From Bradyrhizobium retamae (GTDB lineage: Bacteria > Pseudomonadota > Alphaproteobacteria > Rhizobiales > Xanthobacteraceae): a DNA stretch of 64,000 bases. The notes beneath the pieces are model-generated. The model made no database searches. It saw only the letters and a program-made list of their open reading frames with translations, and had not been told where the DNA came from. This document shows positions 8,237-16,597 of the stretch, piece by piece; the stretch's first letter is position 1; each line of letters begins with the position of its first letter. Location: contig NZ_LLYA01000035.1 of assembly GCF_001440415.1 (NCBI RefSeq), positions 1-64,000 of the forward strand. Direction: 5' to 3'. The translations under genes and the position numbers were made by a program.

Positions 8237-10326
8237 GCGCCGGTCTCCTGCACTTCCATCTCCTGCCCTTCCAGCGGGATCTGGACAAAGATTGTGCTAC
8301 CTTTTCCGGGCGCAGATTCCACCGCGATCGTGCCGCCGAGCAGCGCGACGCGCTCCTTCATGCCGGAGAGGCCAAGTCCGGACGGTTGACCGCCGCCCAT
8401 CGCATTGCGGCTGACGCTTTCCGGATCGAAGCCAACGCCGTCATCCTCGAGAACAAGCGCCAGCCCGTCCGATTTCTTCTCGAGCACGATACTGACCTTG
8501 CTGGCGCTGGCGTGCTTCAGGACGTTGGTCAATCCCTCCTGGACCAGTCGATACAGCACCGCCGCGACATCGGGAGGCAGCGAATTGTCCCGCCCGAACG
8601 TCTGGATATCGATACGAACACCATAACGCTCTTGCCACTCGGCGGCGTAGGCTTCGATCGCCCTGAAGATTCCGAGGTCGTCGATCGCGGTCGGCCGCAG
8701 GTCCGACGCGGTGCGGTGAATGTCCCGGCCGATCTGCGCAGCAAGCTGCTCCAGCCATCGCACCTGCTCGGTGGCTGCTTCCGGGTTGCTGCCTTTCGCC
8801 AATCCTTGTTCAAGCGCCTTCAGGCCGAGCGACAATCCCGTCACCGTTTGGCCGATCTGATCGTGCAGTTCTCGCGAAATCCGGCGCTGCTCCTCTTCCT
8901 GGGCCGAAGCCAGGCGACGAAGCAAGTGAGAACGCTCCGCCTCCGCGCGCTTGAGGATATCGATGTCGGCAAGCACGCCATGAATCACATGACGCCGGTT
9001 GGGCGGACCTTCAGCCCTGCCTGCGGCACGCAACCAGTATTCGCCGCGATCGTCGGATTGAACCGGAAATTCGACACTGCCTGATTTGCCGCTTTCGAGA
9101 CAAGCGCCGCCGAACGAGGCCAGAGCCGCGCGGTGCGCTGGTTCGAGCAACGCAAAGATCCGGTCCGCGGACCATCTGGTTTCGCCCGATCGGGCGCTCG
9201 GCAAACCCAGCAATGCGCCAAAGCGGTTGCAACCGCTGAACTCGTTTGCGGTGAGATCCCAGCGCCATGTACCGAGTTCGGCGGCATCGATGGCAAGCGC
9301 GCCGCGTTTTTCGCTGTCCAGCAGCGCTGCGGCCGACTGAAGCGCTTCCATGCGACGCCGCTGCGCGATCTCGCGGGCGATCACCAGTCCAAGCGCGATG
9401 GCGAGCCCGACACTCGCCGCCGTTCCTCCGACCAGCAGCCGCAACGAGCGGGATACGGGAGCGTTCAGTTCAACGACTGGAACGCCCACGTGAACCGACC
9501 ATCCTTCCGTTCCCGCCAAGCCGCGATGGACGGTTTCGACATCCATTCCCTCCCGCGTCTGGGTGCGCAGCGAATTCGAGCCGCCGCGGGCAATGGCTTC
9601 CTGCACCGCGGGCGTCTTCGCACTTGCACTGGCGGCTCTGGCATCAGGCGTTCGCGCGACAATCTCGTCCTTGGCGTCAATGACGGTGCCGGCCCATCCG
9701 GCGGGCAGACCGGCCTGACCGAGAATGGTGCCGATCTGATCGGGCAACAGCCCGACGGTTAGGATGTAGCGAAGTTCGCCCTCTCGAATAACCGGCACAC
9801 GCAGTGCCACGAGCCGCTTGCCGATCGAAGCCTGGTACGGCCCCAGCCCGCCAAGGGCTGGCTTACGTGTGCGGAGCACGGCGTCGAAGCTTTCGCTGTC
9901 GGTCACCGGCCCGAGCGGCGCACCGAGCGGCCGCAATACGTTGAGGACCTGTTCCCGGTCCGGCTTGGTCAGGAAGGCGGTCTCCCACAGCGGACGCGCG
10001 GCGACTATTCGTTTCGCCTCGCGATAGAAGTCGCCCAAATTGCCATCGTCGAGCGCGGCCGAGCTTGCAAGCGTCTCCGCGACCTGTATTTCGTGGGAAA
10101 TTTCGCCCTCGATCCGGTGCGCCACTTGCGTCAGCGCCTCGGTGGCGGCTTGGCGGGCGTAGCTTCGTTCCTGGTCGGCGGTGATATAGGCCATCCATCC
10201 CCCGAACAGCAGGACCGGAATGGCAGCCGTCAGAACCAGCGCGGTGAAAAGCCAGACGGCTTCCTTGCTTCGGCCCGAACCGGAGGAGAGCCTGTTACTT
10301 AACTCCGCGATCATGGACGCGCGCAT
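8233..10326 (-). CDS. Membrane sensor histidine kinase, HisKA_3 (NarX/DegS-like) type
   Basis: Starting at ATG 10326 or 10314 (a frame up to 10419 stays open) the product is close to 700 residues. Using the longest frame: one transmembrane helix lies at about 55-78, a roughly 250-residue extracytoplasmic Cache-like region at 80-325, and a second helix at 327-349. A PAS-like segment spans about 370-490, then comes the dimerisation box RRISRELHDQIGQTVTGLSLGL with His519. A HATPase_c domain closes the protein (NVLKHASASKV, DDGVGFDPES, GLGLSGMKERV). It senses an unknown signal outside the cytoplasm and phosphorylates the coupled response regulator. A perfect 17-bp inverted repeat lies about 107 bases upstream, suggesting autoregulation. 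Confidence 0.92.
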   Translation of the reverse strand: MRASMIAELSNRLSSGSGRSKEAVWLFTALVLTAAIPVLLFGGWMAYITADQERSYARQAATEALTQVAHRIEGEISHEIQVAETLASSAALDDGNLGDFYREAKRIVAARPLWETAFLTKPDREQVLNVLRPLGAPLGPVTDSESFDAVLRTRKPALGGLGPYQASIGKRLVALRVPVIREGELRYILTVGLLPDQIGTILGQAGLPAGWAGTVIDAKDEIVARTPDARAASASAKTPAVQEAIARGGSNSLRTQTREGMDVETVHRGLAGTEGWSVHVGVPVVELNAPVSRSLRLLVGGTAASVGLAIALGLVIAREIAQRRRMEALQSAAALLDSEKRGALAIDAAELGTWRWDLTANEFSGCNRFGALLGLPSARSGETRWSADRIFALLEPAHRAALASFGGACLESGKSGSVEFPVQSDDRGEYWLRAAGRAEGPPNRRHVIHGVLADIDILKRAEAERSHLLRRLASAQEEEQRRISRELHDQIGQTVTGLSLGLKALEQGLAKGSNPEAATEQVRWLEQLAAQIGRDIHRTASDLRPTAIDDLGIFRAIEAYAAEWQERYGVRIDIQTFGRDNSLPPDVAAVLYRLVQEGLTNVLKHASASKVSIVLEKKSDGLALVLEDDGVGFDPESVSRNAMGGGQPSGLGLSGMKERVALLGGTIAVESAPGKGSTIFVQIPLEGQEMEVQETGA

Positions 10327-10431
10327 GTTGGTTCGCCGGCGAAAACTGACAACTCTGTGGGTTCCCTTACGCCGCACTTCCCGATCGGACCAGCCTGACG
10401 TTCGTCTGCCAAGCGCCATGTTGACGGCAGA

Positions 10432-10450
10432 GGTCAGGTAATTCCTGACG
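10432..10450. promoter_or_regulatory. Candidate operator, TCS-associated inverted repeat (copy 3)
   Basis: GGTCAGG-TAATT-CCTGACG contains a perfect 17-bp inverted repeat, GTCAGG-N5-CCTGAC. A further CCTGACGTTCG half-site at 10394-10404 repeats the right half with its flank 50 bases away. Both lie upstream of the histidine-kinase start. Confidence 0.6.
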
Positions 10451-10632
10451 TTCGGCAGTCTCGCTCCCCGACACGGTCATCTGTGCTTAGTTGGAAGCGT
10501 CGCCGTTAGGAGGCAGGCGTGGCATTCGAAAGTCAAGAGAGCGTGCTCCCTCCAACAATCCCGGGGGTTGGTCGGCTGGAATAAGCAGTTTCATTCATCC
10601 GAATCGTGCGCCCGCCGATTATCCCGCGCGCG

Positions 10633-10815
10633 TCACAGCGCGTTTATCAGCAACGCCGAGCCGAAGGCCAGAAACACCAGGACGAATGGAGGGTAGAGCA
10701 CCAGGGCTGCATTGAACCGCAGGAAGCGGGGACTGGCCCCGTCCTTGTCGGGCCTGCCGGCGTACAATAGCATGGCGGCTACCGCCAATAGCGCGACTCC
10801 GAAGCCGTAGTTCAT
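10633..10815 (-). CDS. Small two-helix membrane protein, 60 residues
   Basis: The ATG at 10815 follows AGAGGACAGAGG, a good ribosome site. The product begins MNYGFGVALLAVAAMLLYAG and has a second hydrophobic stretch, ALVLYPPFVLVFLAFGSALLI, separated by a charged loop (RPDKDGASPRFLRF). It is probably an inner-membrane hairpin. I do not recognise a family. The region upstream to the DUF5413 gene shows no obvious promoter. Confidence 0.65.
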   Translation of the reverse strand: MNYGFGVALLAVAAMLLYAGRPDKDGASPRFLRFNAALVLYPPFVLVFLAFGSALLINAL

Positions 10816-11008
10816 CCTCTGTCCTCTCGACCTGCGCCTCAGCTTTCGGCTGCAGCGACTTGGCGGATCAAACCGCCGATGGCGCTCCGCGTGTTCGCCG
10901 CGAAAGCTACTCGCGGACACGGCGCTCGGGTATCCAGACCAAGGGACGAGAAGAGACAGGGACTAAAGTCGAACAAACGCCGGAACGAACATCGGCGCGC
11001 GGGGTGAA

Positions 11009-11431
11009 TCACGTCGAATGCACTGGCTGCGGCTCGTCCACGTATCGGTGCGCGAGCCACGACGACAGCGCCGCAGGCACCATGCCGACGATGCCGTAGA
11101 GCAGAAACTGCACCACGCCGGTATCCGGTCCGCGCGAACCATAGAGCAGTTCTGACGCGGCAAATCCGATGGCGCCCACGATCAGGATTCGCACCACGTT
11201 AGGAATGCGCTTGACGTGACAGAGAATGTCGTCGATGGCGCCGATCATCAGCGCAGGCACGATGCCGAACAGGTAGCTGTATTGCAGCGTCTTGGCGAAC
11301 GCGCCGAGGAATTTCCCGATCTCCGACCAGTTGGTGTCGGTCCAGTAGCCCGAGGCCACCGTGGTCGCTAACAGCATCAGGAATCCGCCGACAAACGGGC
11401 CGATGGCTCCGAAGATCAGATAGCGTTTCAT
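11009..11431 (-). CDS. DUF5413-like integral membrane protein
   Basis: A 140-residue protein begins MKRYLIFGAIGPFVGGFLMLL and has about four hydrophobic segments (near 5-24, 52-66, 83-96 and 107-125). The pieces GYWTDTNW, AKTLQYSYLFGIVPALMIGAIDD and the Pro/Ala-rich last helix match the DUF5413 family of rhizobia as I remember it. GGCAGTTCC just before the start contains a modest ribosome site. Function is unknown. Confidence 0.75.
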   Translation of the reverse strand: MKRYLIFGAIGPFVGGFLMLLATTVASGYWTDTNWSEIGKFLGAFAKTLQYSYLFGIVPALMIGAIDDILCHVKRIPNVVRILIVGAIGFAASELLYGSRGPDTGVVQFLLYGIVGMVPAALSSWLAHRYVDEPQPVHST

Positions 11432-11839
11432 GGAACTGCCTCCTGGCGCTGGTTACCCAATACAGCAGCTCAAGGGCCAAGTAAATTTGTCCGGTCCACG
11501 TTCCCGTTGCGCGAGAATTGTCGATAGCGCCAGCATCTGAATCCGGCTGCGCCGAGGGGCGGATGAATGAATGTTCAGCAATATGAAACCGGCTGGACGC
11601 AAGCCTGAGGCAACTTCCACACGCTTTCGGACTTATGCTGATGGGAAAAAGTGGCAGACGTGGACGGGAGCCTTCGCCTGTAACGGCCGGTCGGTTGGAA
11701 AGTAGTTAGGCCAGCAGGTTCCCGCTCGCAGATGGCGCTGAGGCCTGCGATCGCGATTGCGAACTTGTCGAGATTTGGAGCGCGTGAAGCGGCATTGCCG
11801 CAATGCAAGAACTCTAGAAGAATCACAGAGGCGACTTCG
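11432..11839. other. Intergenic region upstream of the glycosyltransferase operon
   Basis: About 400 bases separate the divergent DUF5413 and TreT-like genes. I see no gene, long palindrome or clear alternative-sigma promoter. It must hold promoters for both directions. Confidence 0.4.
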
Positions 11840-13081
11840 ATGTCCACGCTCACTTCCGCCGTTCAACGGTCCACTCTCGGGCTTCACACGCTCGAACAGT
11901 ACGAGCCGCTCATCGGCGCTGCGACGGTCGAGCGCATCGCGGCGAAGGCGGATCGGGTGCGCACGATGCGCGTCGCCCATATCAGTTCGACGTTCTACGG
12001 CGGAGGCGTCACCGAACTGCTCACGCCGCTCACGCTCATGATGAACGCGACCGGCATCGAAACCGACTGGCATCTGATCCAGGGAACGCCGGGCTTCTTT
12101 GGCTGTACGAAGAAACTGCACAATACGCTGCAGGGCACCAGCCTGGAGTTTTCCGACGCTGAAAAGACGATCTACGAAGAGGTCGTGTTCGAAAATGCCA
12201 CGCGGCTTCATCTCGACGAATGCGACGCAGTCATCGTGCATGATCCTCAGCCTCTGCCGCTCATCACGCATTTTTCCGATCGGGAAATGCCGTGGCTCTG
12301 GCAATGTCACGTCGATCTGTCGTCGCCACACGCCTCGGTATGGACTTATCTGAGCCAGTTCATCGAGCAGTATAACGCAACTATCTTTTCGCTGCCCGAA
12401 TACGGCCAGGATCTTCAGGTCGGACAGCATTTCGTCACCCCGGCGATTGATCCGTTCTCGGCGAAAAACCGGGAGATGTCCGACCGCGAGAGACGGGAAT
12501 TCCTCGGCAACTACAAAATTCCGACAGATCGTCCCTTGGTAACGCAGATTTCCAGGTTCGATCGGTGGAAAGACCCGATGGGCGTGATTGAGGCTTTCCG
12601 CAAGGCGAGAGAGCAGGTCGACTGCACGCTCGTGCTCGTCGGCAATAATGCCTCTGACGATCCCGAGGGCGGACAAATCCTCGAGACGATCGAGAGCGTC
12701 GCCGACGAAGGCATCATTGTTCTCAGCGTCGACGATCCAACCCTGGTGAACGCACTGCAGCGCTCTGCCGCGGTGGTCCTGCAGAAGTCGATCCGCGAAG
12801 GCTTTGGTCTCACCGTCGCCGAGGCAATGTGGAAGGGCGCCGCCGTCATCGGCGGCGACGTCGGAGGCATCCGGCACCAGATCAAGGACGGATGGAACGG
12901 ATTTCTGGTGAGCACGCCCGATCAGGCGGCGGCGAGAATAGTCGAGCTATTGAAGAATCCGAACTTGCGGGAGGAGCTCGGTGCGCGGGCGAAAGAAAGC
13001 GTGCGGCAGAACTTTTTGATGAGCCGACTATTAGAGGATTGGCTCGACCTGCTGTCCAAATACGAACGGCCGGTGGTTTGA
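11840..13081 (+). CDS. GT4 glycosyltransferase, TreT-like trehalose synthase
   Basis: The 413-residue product starts at ATG 11840 after CAGAGGCGA. The features fit TreT-type enzymes that join NDP-glucose and glucose into trehalose: RVAHISSTFYGGGVTELL at the N-terminus, WLWQCHVDLSSP, ISRFDRWKDPMGVIEAFR opening the C-terminal Rossmann domain, and the donor-binding KSIREGFGLTVAEAMWKG with the EX7E glutamates, then VGGIRHQI. It is a cytosolic GT-B fold. A general GT4 role cannot be excluded, because substrate cannot be read from sequence. A second GT4 gene follows after 32 bases, so the two probably act in one pathway. Confidence 0.8.
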   Translation: MSTLTSAVQRSTLGLHTLEQYEPLIGAATVERIAAKADRVRTMRVAHISSTFYGGGVTELLTPLTLMMNATGIETDWHLIQGTPGFFGCTKKLHNTLQGTSLEFSDAEKTIYEEVVFENATRLHLDECDAVIVHDPQPLPLITHFSDREMPWLWQCHVDLSSPHASVWTYLSQFIEQYNATIFSLPEYGQDLQVGQHFVTPAIDPFSAKNREMSDRERREFLGNYKIPTDRPLVTQISRFDRWKDPMGVIEAFRKAREQVDCTLVLVGNNASDDPEGGQILETIESVADEGIIVLSVDDPTLVNALQRSAAVVLQKSIREGFGLTVAEAMWKGAAVIGGDVGGIRHQIKDGWNGFLVSTPDQAAARIVELLKNPNLREELGARAKESVRQNFLMSRLLEDWLDLLSKYERPVV

Positions 13082-13113
13082 CGGTTTGGTTCGATCTCGA
13101 TGGTAGAAAGTCC

Positions 13114-14163
13114 ATGCGGATTGCCCAGATAGCGCCTCTGGCCGAAAGCGTCCCTCCCAAGCTTTACGGCGGCACCGAGCGCGTGGTGGCGTGGCTGATC
13201 GATGAGCTGGTGAGCCTGGGACATGAGGTGACATTGTTTGCCAGCGGGGATTCCGGGACCGCCGCCGAGCTCCATGCCGTTTGGCCGCGGGCGCTTCGTC
13301 TTGGCCGGCCGAAGACGGATCCAATGGTGGCGCAGGCAGCCCTGCTGGAGGCAGTTGCGGGCCGCGCGACCGAATTCGATGTCATTCACGCGCATATCGA
13401 TTGGCTGCACCTGCCACTCCTGAGCCGGCTCGGCGTTCCGTTTCTAACCACCTGCCACGCGCGCATGGACTTGCCTGGCTTTGCGGACGTGGTCCGCAGC
13501 TTTCCCGACGCGCCGTTCGTTTCGATATCGGACAATCAGCGCGTTCCCCTAAGCGAGGCCAACTGGATCGGCACCATTTACCATGGCTTGCCGGCCGACC
13601 TGTTTCGACCTTCGTTCGAGGCCGGATCCTACCTTGCCTTCCTGGGCCGGCTGACGGCGGAGAAAGGACCGGAAGCCGCCATCCGGATCGCGCGCGCTGC
13701 CAAAATGCCGCTTCGTATCGCCGCAAAGGTGCCGCGCGGCGATAGGAGCTACTTCAAGGAACAGCTCGAGCCGCAGATCGATGGCGAGCGGGTGCAGCTC
13801 ACCGGCGAGGTCAACGATGACGCGAAGCGGCAATTTCTGGCAGGCGCTGCGGCGCTGTTGTTTCCCATCGATTGGCCGGAGCCGTTCGGGCTCGTCATGA
13901 TCGAGGCCATGGCGTGCGGCACGCCCGTCATCGCGTTCAAGTCAGGCTCGGTGCCCGAAGTCATCGACAACGGCATTACCGGGTTTGTCGTAGCGGATGA
14001 AACAGAAGCGGTCGAAGCGATCGGAAGGCTCGCCGAACTCGATCGAAGCCAGGTGCGCGGGCATTTCGAGAAGAGGTTCACCGCCAGGCGCATGGCGGAA
14101 GAATATCTTCGCCATTACACAGCACTGGCTCGCGACCGCGCCAATGAAGCCATTCCGGCATGA
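13114..14163 (+). CDS. GT4 family glycosyltransferase
   Basis: The 349-residue protein starts at ATG 13114 (MRIAQIAPLAESVPPKLYGGTERVV). The N-terminal Rossmann domain has the GGTE loop and HEVTLFASGDS. The C-terminal domain has FLGRLTAEKGPEAAIRIA and the donor-site EPFGLVMIEAMACGTPVIAFKSGSVPE, shown here in parts: EPFGLVMIE with the two glutamates and GTPVIAF. This is a typical small GT4 layout. A related arrangement is common in rhizobia, where the acceptor is unknown. It follows the TreT-like gene on the same strand with a 32-base gap, so trehalose-derived or other compatible-solute sugars are possible substrates. Confidence 0.82.
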   Translation: MRIAQIAPLAESVPPKLYGGTERVVAWLIDELVSLGHEVTLFASGDSGTAAELHAVWPRALRLGRPKTDPMVAQAALLEAVAGRATEFDVIHAHIDWLHLPLLSRLGVPFLTTCHARMDLPGFADVVRSFPDAPFVSISDNQRVPLSEANWIGTIYHGLPADLFRPSFEAGSYLAFLGRLTAEKGPEAAIRIARAAKMPLRIAAKVPRGDRSYFKEQLEPQIDGERVQLTGEVNDDAKRQFLAGAAALLFPIDWPEPFGLVMIEAMACGTPVIAFKSGSVPEVIDNGITGFVVADETEAVEAIGRLAELDRSQVRGHFEKRFTARRMAEEYLRHYTALARDRANEAIPA

Positions 14164-14223
14164 GGCGGTGCTGGTGGATATGGACGAGCTACATGCGAAC
14201 CTGACGTGCTCTTCGTCTGTAAG

Positions 14224-15345
14224 CTACTTTCTGCCGGCCGCCGCTACAGCCGCCACGGGCTCGCTCTTCTTCCCAAGGATCCGGTCGGAGCCGAAACGAA
14301 TGGTCCACTGCGCCACCGACAGCAGTAGCGATTCATAGATCGCCACGCACTGCTCGAGTTCCCGCTCGGTGGATGGCGGACAGTTCGGACGGTTGCGGAC
14401 GATCATCGTCGTTGTCGACCAGCTCAGCAGCGCCGCTTTGCACGCGACGATCAGGCCGTATACCCGGTCGGGCTCGAGCAAGGGTTCGATGGCCTCGATC
14501 TTGACGTCGGCCTTCAGGGCGAGCGCTGCGACGACGTGGGTGTATTCACCCCGCACCGCAAACCGGTTCACGATCGAATCGTTGAGCTTGCCCGTGCGAT
14601 TGAGCGCGACGACTTCGCTTTGCGCCTGGGTATAATCAATCGCCTTCCGGGCCGCGTCACCCTGCCCGGCAGCCCCGGCAGAACCTTGGGTTTTCTTCCG
14701 CGCAACAGGTCGCGACGCCGTCAAGAACCGGGCGCGGACCACGTCGGCAACTCTGCCCAGAAGCTCCCGAAGCAGGCTGCCCGGAATGTCCAATCGAAGC
14801 CCGAGCTTTTCCGCGAGGACTTCATCACGCTCGGCCCGCCCCACCAGCGTCGCGTAACCGCATTCGGAGAAACGCGCGCCGGCGTTGCGCGCGAGCGCGT
14901 TGGAGACGTGGACGTCGCCAAATCGCATCAGCGCGTCGGTCAGCGCCTCATTGAGAATCTTTCTGTCCGATATTGCCAGCAAATGCTGCTGGCTGCGGCT
15001 TTTGACGATTTCAAGAAGGTCGGCTTCCAACAGGCAGTTGGAGCATCTGAGAACCGGCGCCGCCAGCAAGTGGTTTTCGTGAAATGCCAGCTTGCGGATG
15101 GTCTGGCGCGGGGCGCGGTCGATGATGGAAAGGGCCTCGCTGAGCTGGACCAGGGTTTTCGCGTCCACCCGCTCGATCAGGTGGGCGAGAACGCCATCGA
15201 CGGCAGCGATCTGCGATTCACCGAGACGATCGACATTGGACAGGAACAGGTCCGTCACTTCCCCGAAAATCCGGGCGTCGTGCTCGGGTCCCTCCTTTTC
15301 GGCACCATTCAATTCCGCGCGCAAATTCGGCGATGCAGCAGGCAT
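14224..15345 (-). CDS. DUF2336 domain protein
   Basis: A 373-residue helical protein begins MPAASPNLRAELNGAEKEG. It shows the HEAT-like repeat pattern of DUF2336: IFGEVTDLFLSNVDRLGESQI, LVQLSEALSIIDRAP, VLRCSNCLLEADLLEIVKS and ALARNAGARFSECGYATLV. The family is widespread in alphaproteobacteria, with no established biochemical role. The C-terminal 150 residues (GAAGQGDAARKAIDYTQ onward) look like a second helical half. It stands alone, convergent with the glycosyltransferases. Confidence 0.88.
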   Translation of the reverse strand: MPAASPNLRAELNGAEKEGPEHDARIFGEVTDLFLSNVDRLGESQIAAVDGVLAHLIERVDAKTLVQLSEALSIIDRAPRQTIRKLAFHENHLLAAPVLRCSNCLLEADLLEIVKSRSQQHLLAISDRKILNEALTDALMRFGDVHVSNALARNAGARFSECGYATLVGRAERDEVLAEKLGLRLDIPGSLLRELLGRVADVVRARFLTASRPVARKKTQGSAGAAGQGDAARKAIDYTQAQSEVVALNRTGKLNDSIVNRFAVRGEYTHVVAALALKADVKIEAIEPLLEPDRVYGLIVACKAALLSWSTTTMIVRNRPNCPPSTERELEQCVAIYESLLLSVAQWTIRFGSDRILGKKSEPVAAVAAAGRK

Positions 15346-16169
15346 GGCTATGCCGCCTCCGGCCGGGTCGTGCCGGCTCGCCGCGACGCCTTACGCTCCA
15401 CCGCGCGGATGACCGGCATCTTGGTGAATCCATCGGCAGCGGCATGAACGCGCATTTGAGTGCCATTCGACAGACAGGCTGGGTCTCGGCGGCTTTTTTC
15501 ACTTCAACGACAGCAATGAGGCGGGTGCGAGCAATAGCCGCTGATCGTACTCAGCCTTCCCTAACGGGTGGTTGTTGCGGAACGCTGATTTTGCGCATTT
15601 TTACGGAGTTTTGGGCAGATGAAGGCGGGCCCGGCCATCTGCCTGGCATTCGGGCCGCGCAGCATCCGCTTCGGGAGGGCCTCACCGGATAACCGAACTC
15701 ATGGTTGCCGCATCATAAACGGGGCGGCCGCGAATGAGGTTTCGGCGCGGAACGTACGCTCCGTTCGCCGGCCTGTTTGATCATGGCTGAGAGGTTGCCG
15801 CTTCTGTTCCTTCTCCGGAACCATCGAGCTGGCATAACGACCTGACAATAAGAAGCGCAGCGCAAAACCGAGTTGTCCCACTTCCGCGCTTCGCTCGACG
15901 TGGCGCGCACGCAACAGTCACGAGAAGTGTTGACGCCAGCCATTGCAGCTTCGCAGCGAGCCATTGCAGCTTCGCAGCATTGTCGCATAATTCGCGTGGG
16001 GCCGCGCAGCACTTTTCGATTCGGACATCGGCAGAAATCGAGCAACCACACCGGGTGAGTTCCCGGTGATGGACGACGTGTGCGGCAGCGCAAACCGCGT
16101 GCAGCGCCCCCAATGAAGAGCGGCCAGCACCGCACGCAACCCTGCACGCAACCCTTGGGGAACGGCTCA
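15346..16169. other. 820-base region without a convincing gene
   Basis: Several frames are open on the minus strand, but none has a ribosome site, signal or family motif. It contains a 21-bp tandem duplication at 15938-15978. I treat the region as non-coding or decayed, with the promoter of the Cys-rich gene at its right end. Confidence 0.5.
15938..15978. repeat. Two-copy 21-bp tandem duplication
   Basis: AGCCATTGCAGCTTCGCAGC occurs at 15938-15957 and again at 15959-15978, a period of 21 bases with no mismatch in the repeated 20. The period is a multiple of three, so it would be frame-neutral if the region were translated. Confidence 0.9.
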
Positions 16170-16439
16170 ATGACTATCCATCGCACAAGCAAGATCGCGC
16201 TTCTCTTCGCCATCGCCTTTGCGGCGACGGCACTTTCCGCACGCCCAAGCCTCGCCTTCTCGGAGGCGCAGCAGATGTGCACCGGCGACGCCATGCGGTT
16301 CTGCGGCCATGAAGTGCCCAACGTCCAGCGAATCACCGCCTGCATGGTCAGGCACCGAGCGCAGCTCAGTCCGGGCTGCCGCGCCGTGATGGAGCGCGAA
16401 GGCGCCGCACGGCGACGAGCCGCCTCCGCAGAGCGATAG
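16170..16439 (+). CDS. Exported cysteine-rich-repeat protein, 89 residues
   Basis: Residues 1-29 form a signal peptide (MTIHRTSKIALLFAIAFAAT to SLAF). The mature part has four Cys in the spacing seen in the cysteine-rich-repeat (GLG1-type) module: MCTGDAMRFCGHEVPN, then ITACMVRHRAQLSPGC. Two disulfides in the periplasm are likely. A basic tail (EREGAARRRAASAER) follows. Such short proteins recur in Bradyrhizobium, with function unknown. ATG 16170 is the only start that gives a clean signal peptide. A GC-rich hairpin downstream could end the transcript. Confidence 0.72.
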   Translation: MTIHRTSKIALLFAIAFAATALSARPSLAFSEAQQMCTGDAMRFCGHEVPNVQRITACMVRHRAQLSPGCRAVMEREGAARRRAASAER

Positions 16440-16468
16440 GCTGCTTCGCTCGAAGACGAACGCAGAAC

Positions 16469-16500
16469 GGCCTCAGCGGGAGCAATGCTGAGGCCGTTTC
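16469..16500 (+). terminator. Hairpin terminator after the Cys-rich gene
   Basis: GGCCTCAGC (16469-16477) pairs with GCTGAGGCC (16487-16495), followed by GTTTC. It lies 30 bases after the stop at 16439. The T tract is short. Confidence 0.55.
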
Positions 16501-16515
16501 ACGTTGGACTCTTTG

Positions 16516-16562
16516 GAGCGTTTTCCAGCGAAAGCCTGCGCCGGACTTGATCCGGGGTGGCT
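16516..16562. repeat. Fragment of a GCGTTTTC-type rhizobial repeat
   Basis: GAGCGTTTTCCAGCGAAAGC is followed by CGCCGGACTTGATCCGGGG. It resembles the elements at 20858-20907 and 61113-61184, but the second arm is incomplete. Confidence 0.5.
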
Positions 16563-16597
16563 CAAGCTCAGGAGCGCATCTCCTGCGCTCGCAACAG

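Noticed and set aside
5915..10450. Reading the three inverted repeats as ECF sigma-factor promoters
   Set aside because: The -35-like GGAATTACC part is not followed by a common -10 motif at constant distance in the three copies, whereas the two-fold symmetry is constant.
15713..16345. Minus-strand frames at 15.7-16.3 kb, one encoding a repeated KLQWLA segment
   Set aside because: The repeat simply translates the 21-bp duplication; there is no ribosome site or domain, and the frames overlap the Cys-rich gene.
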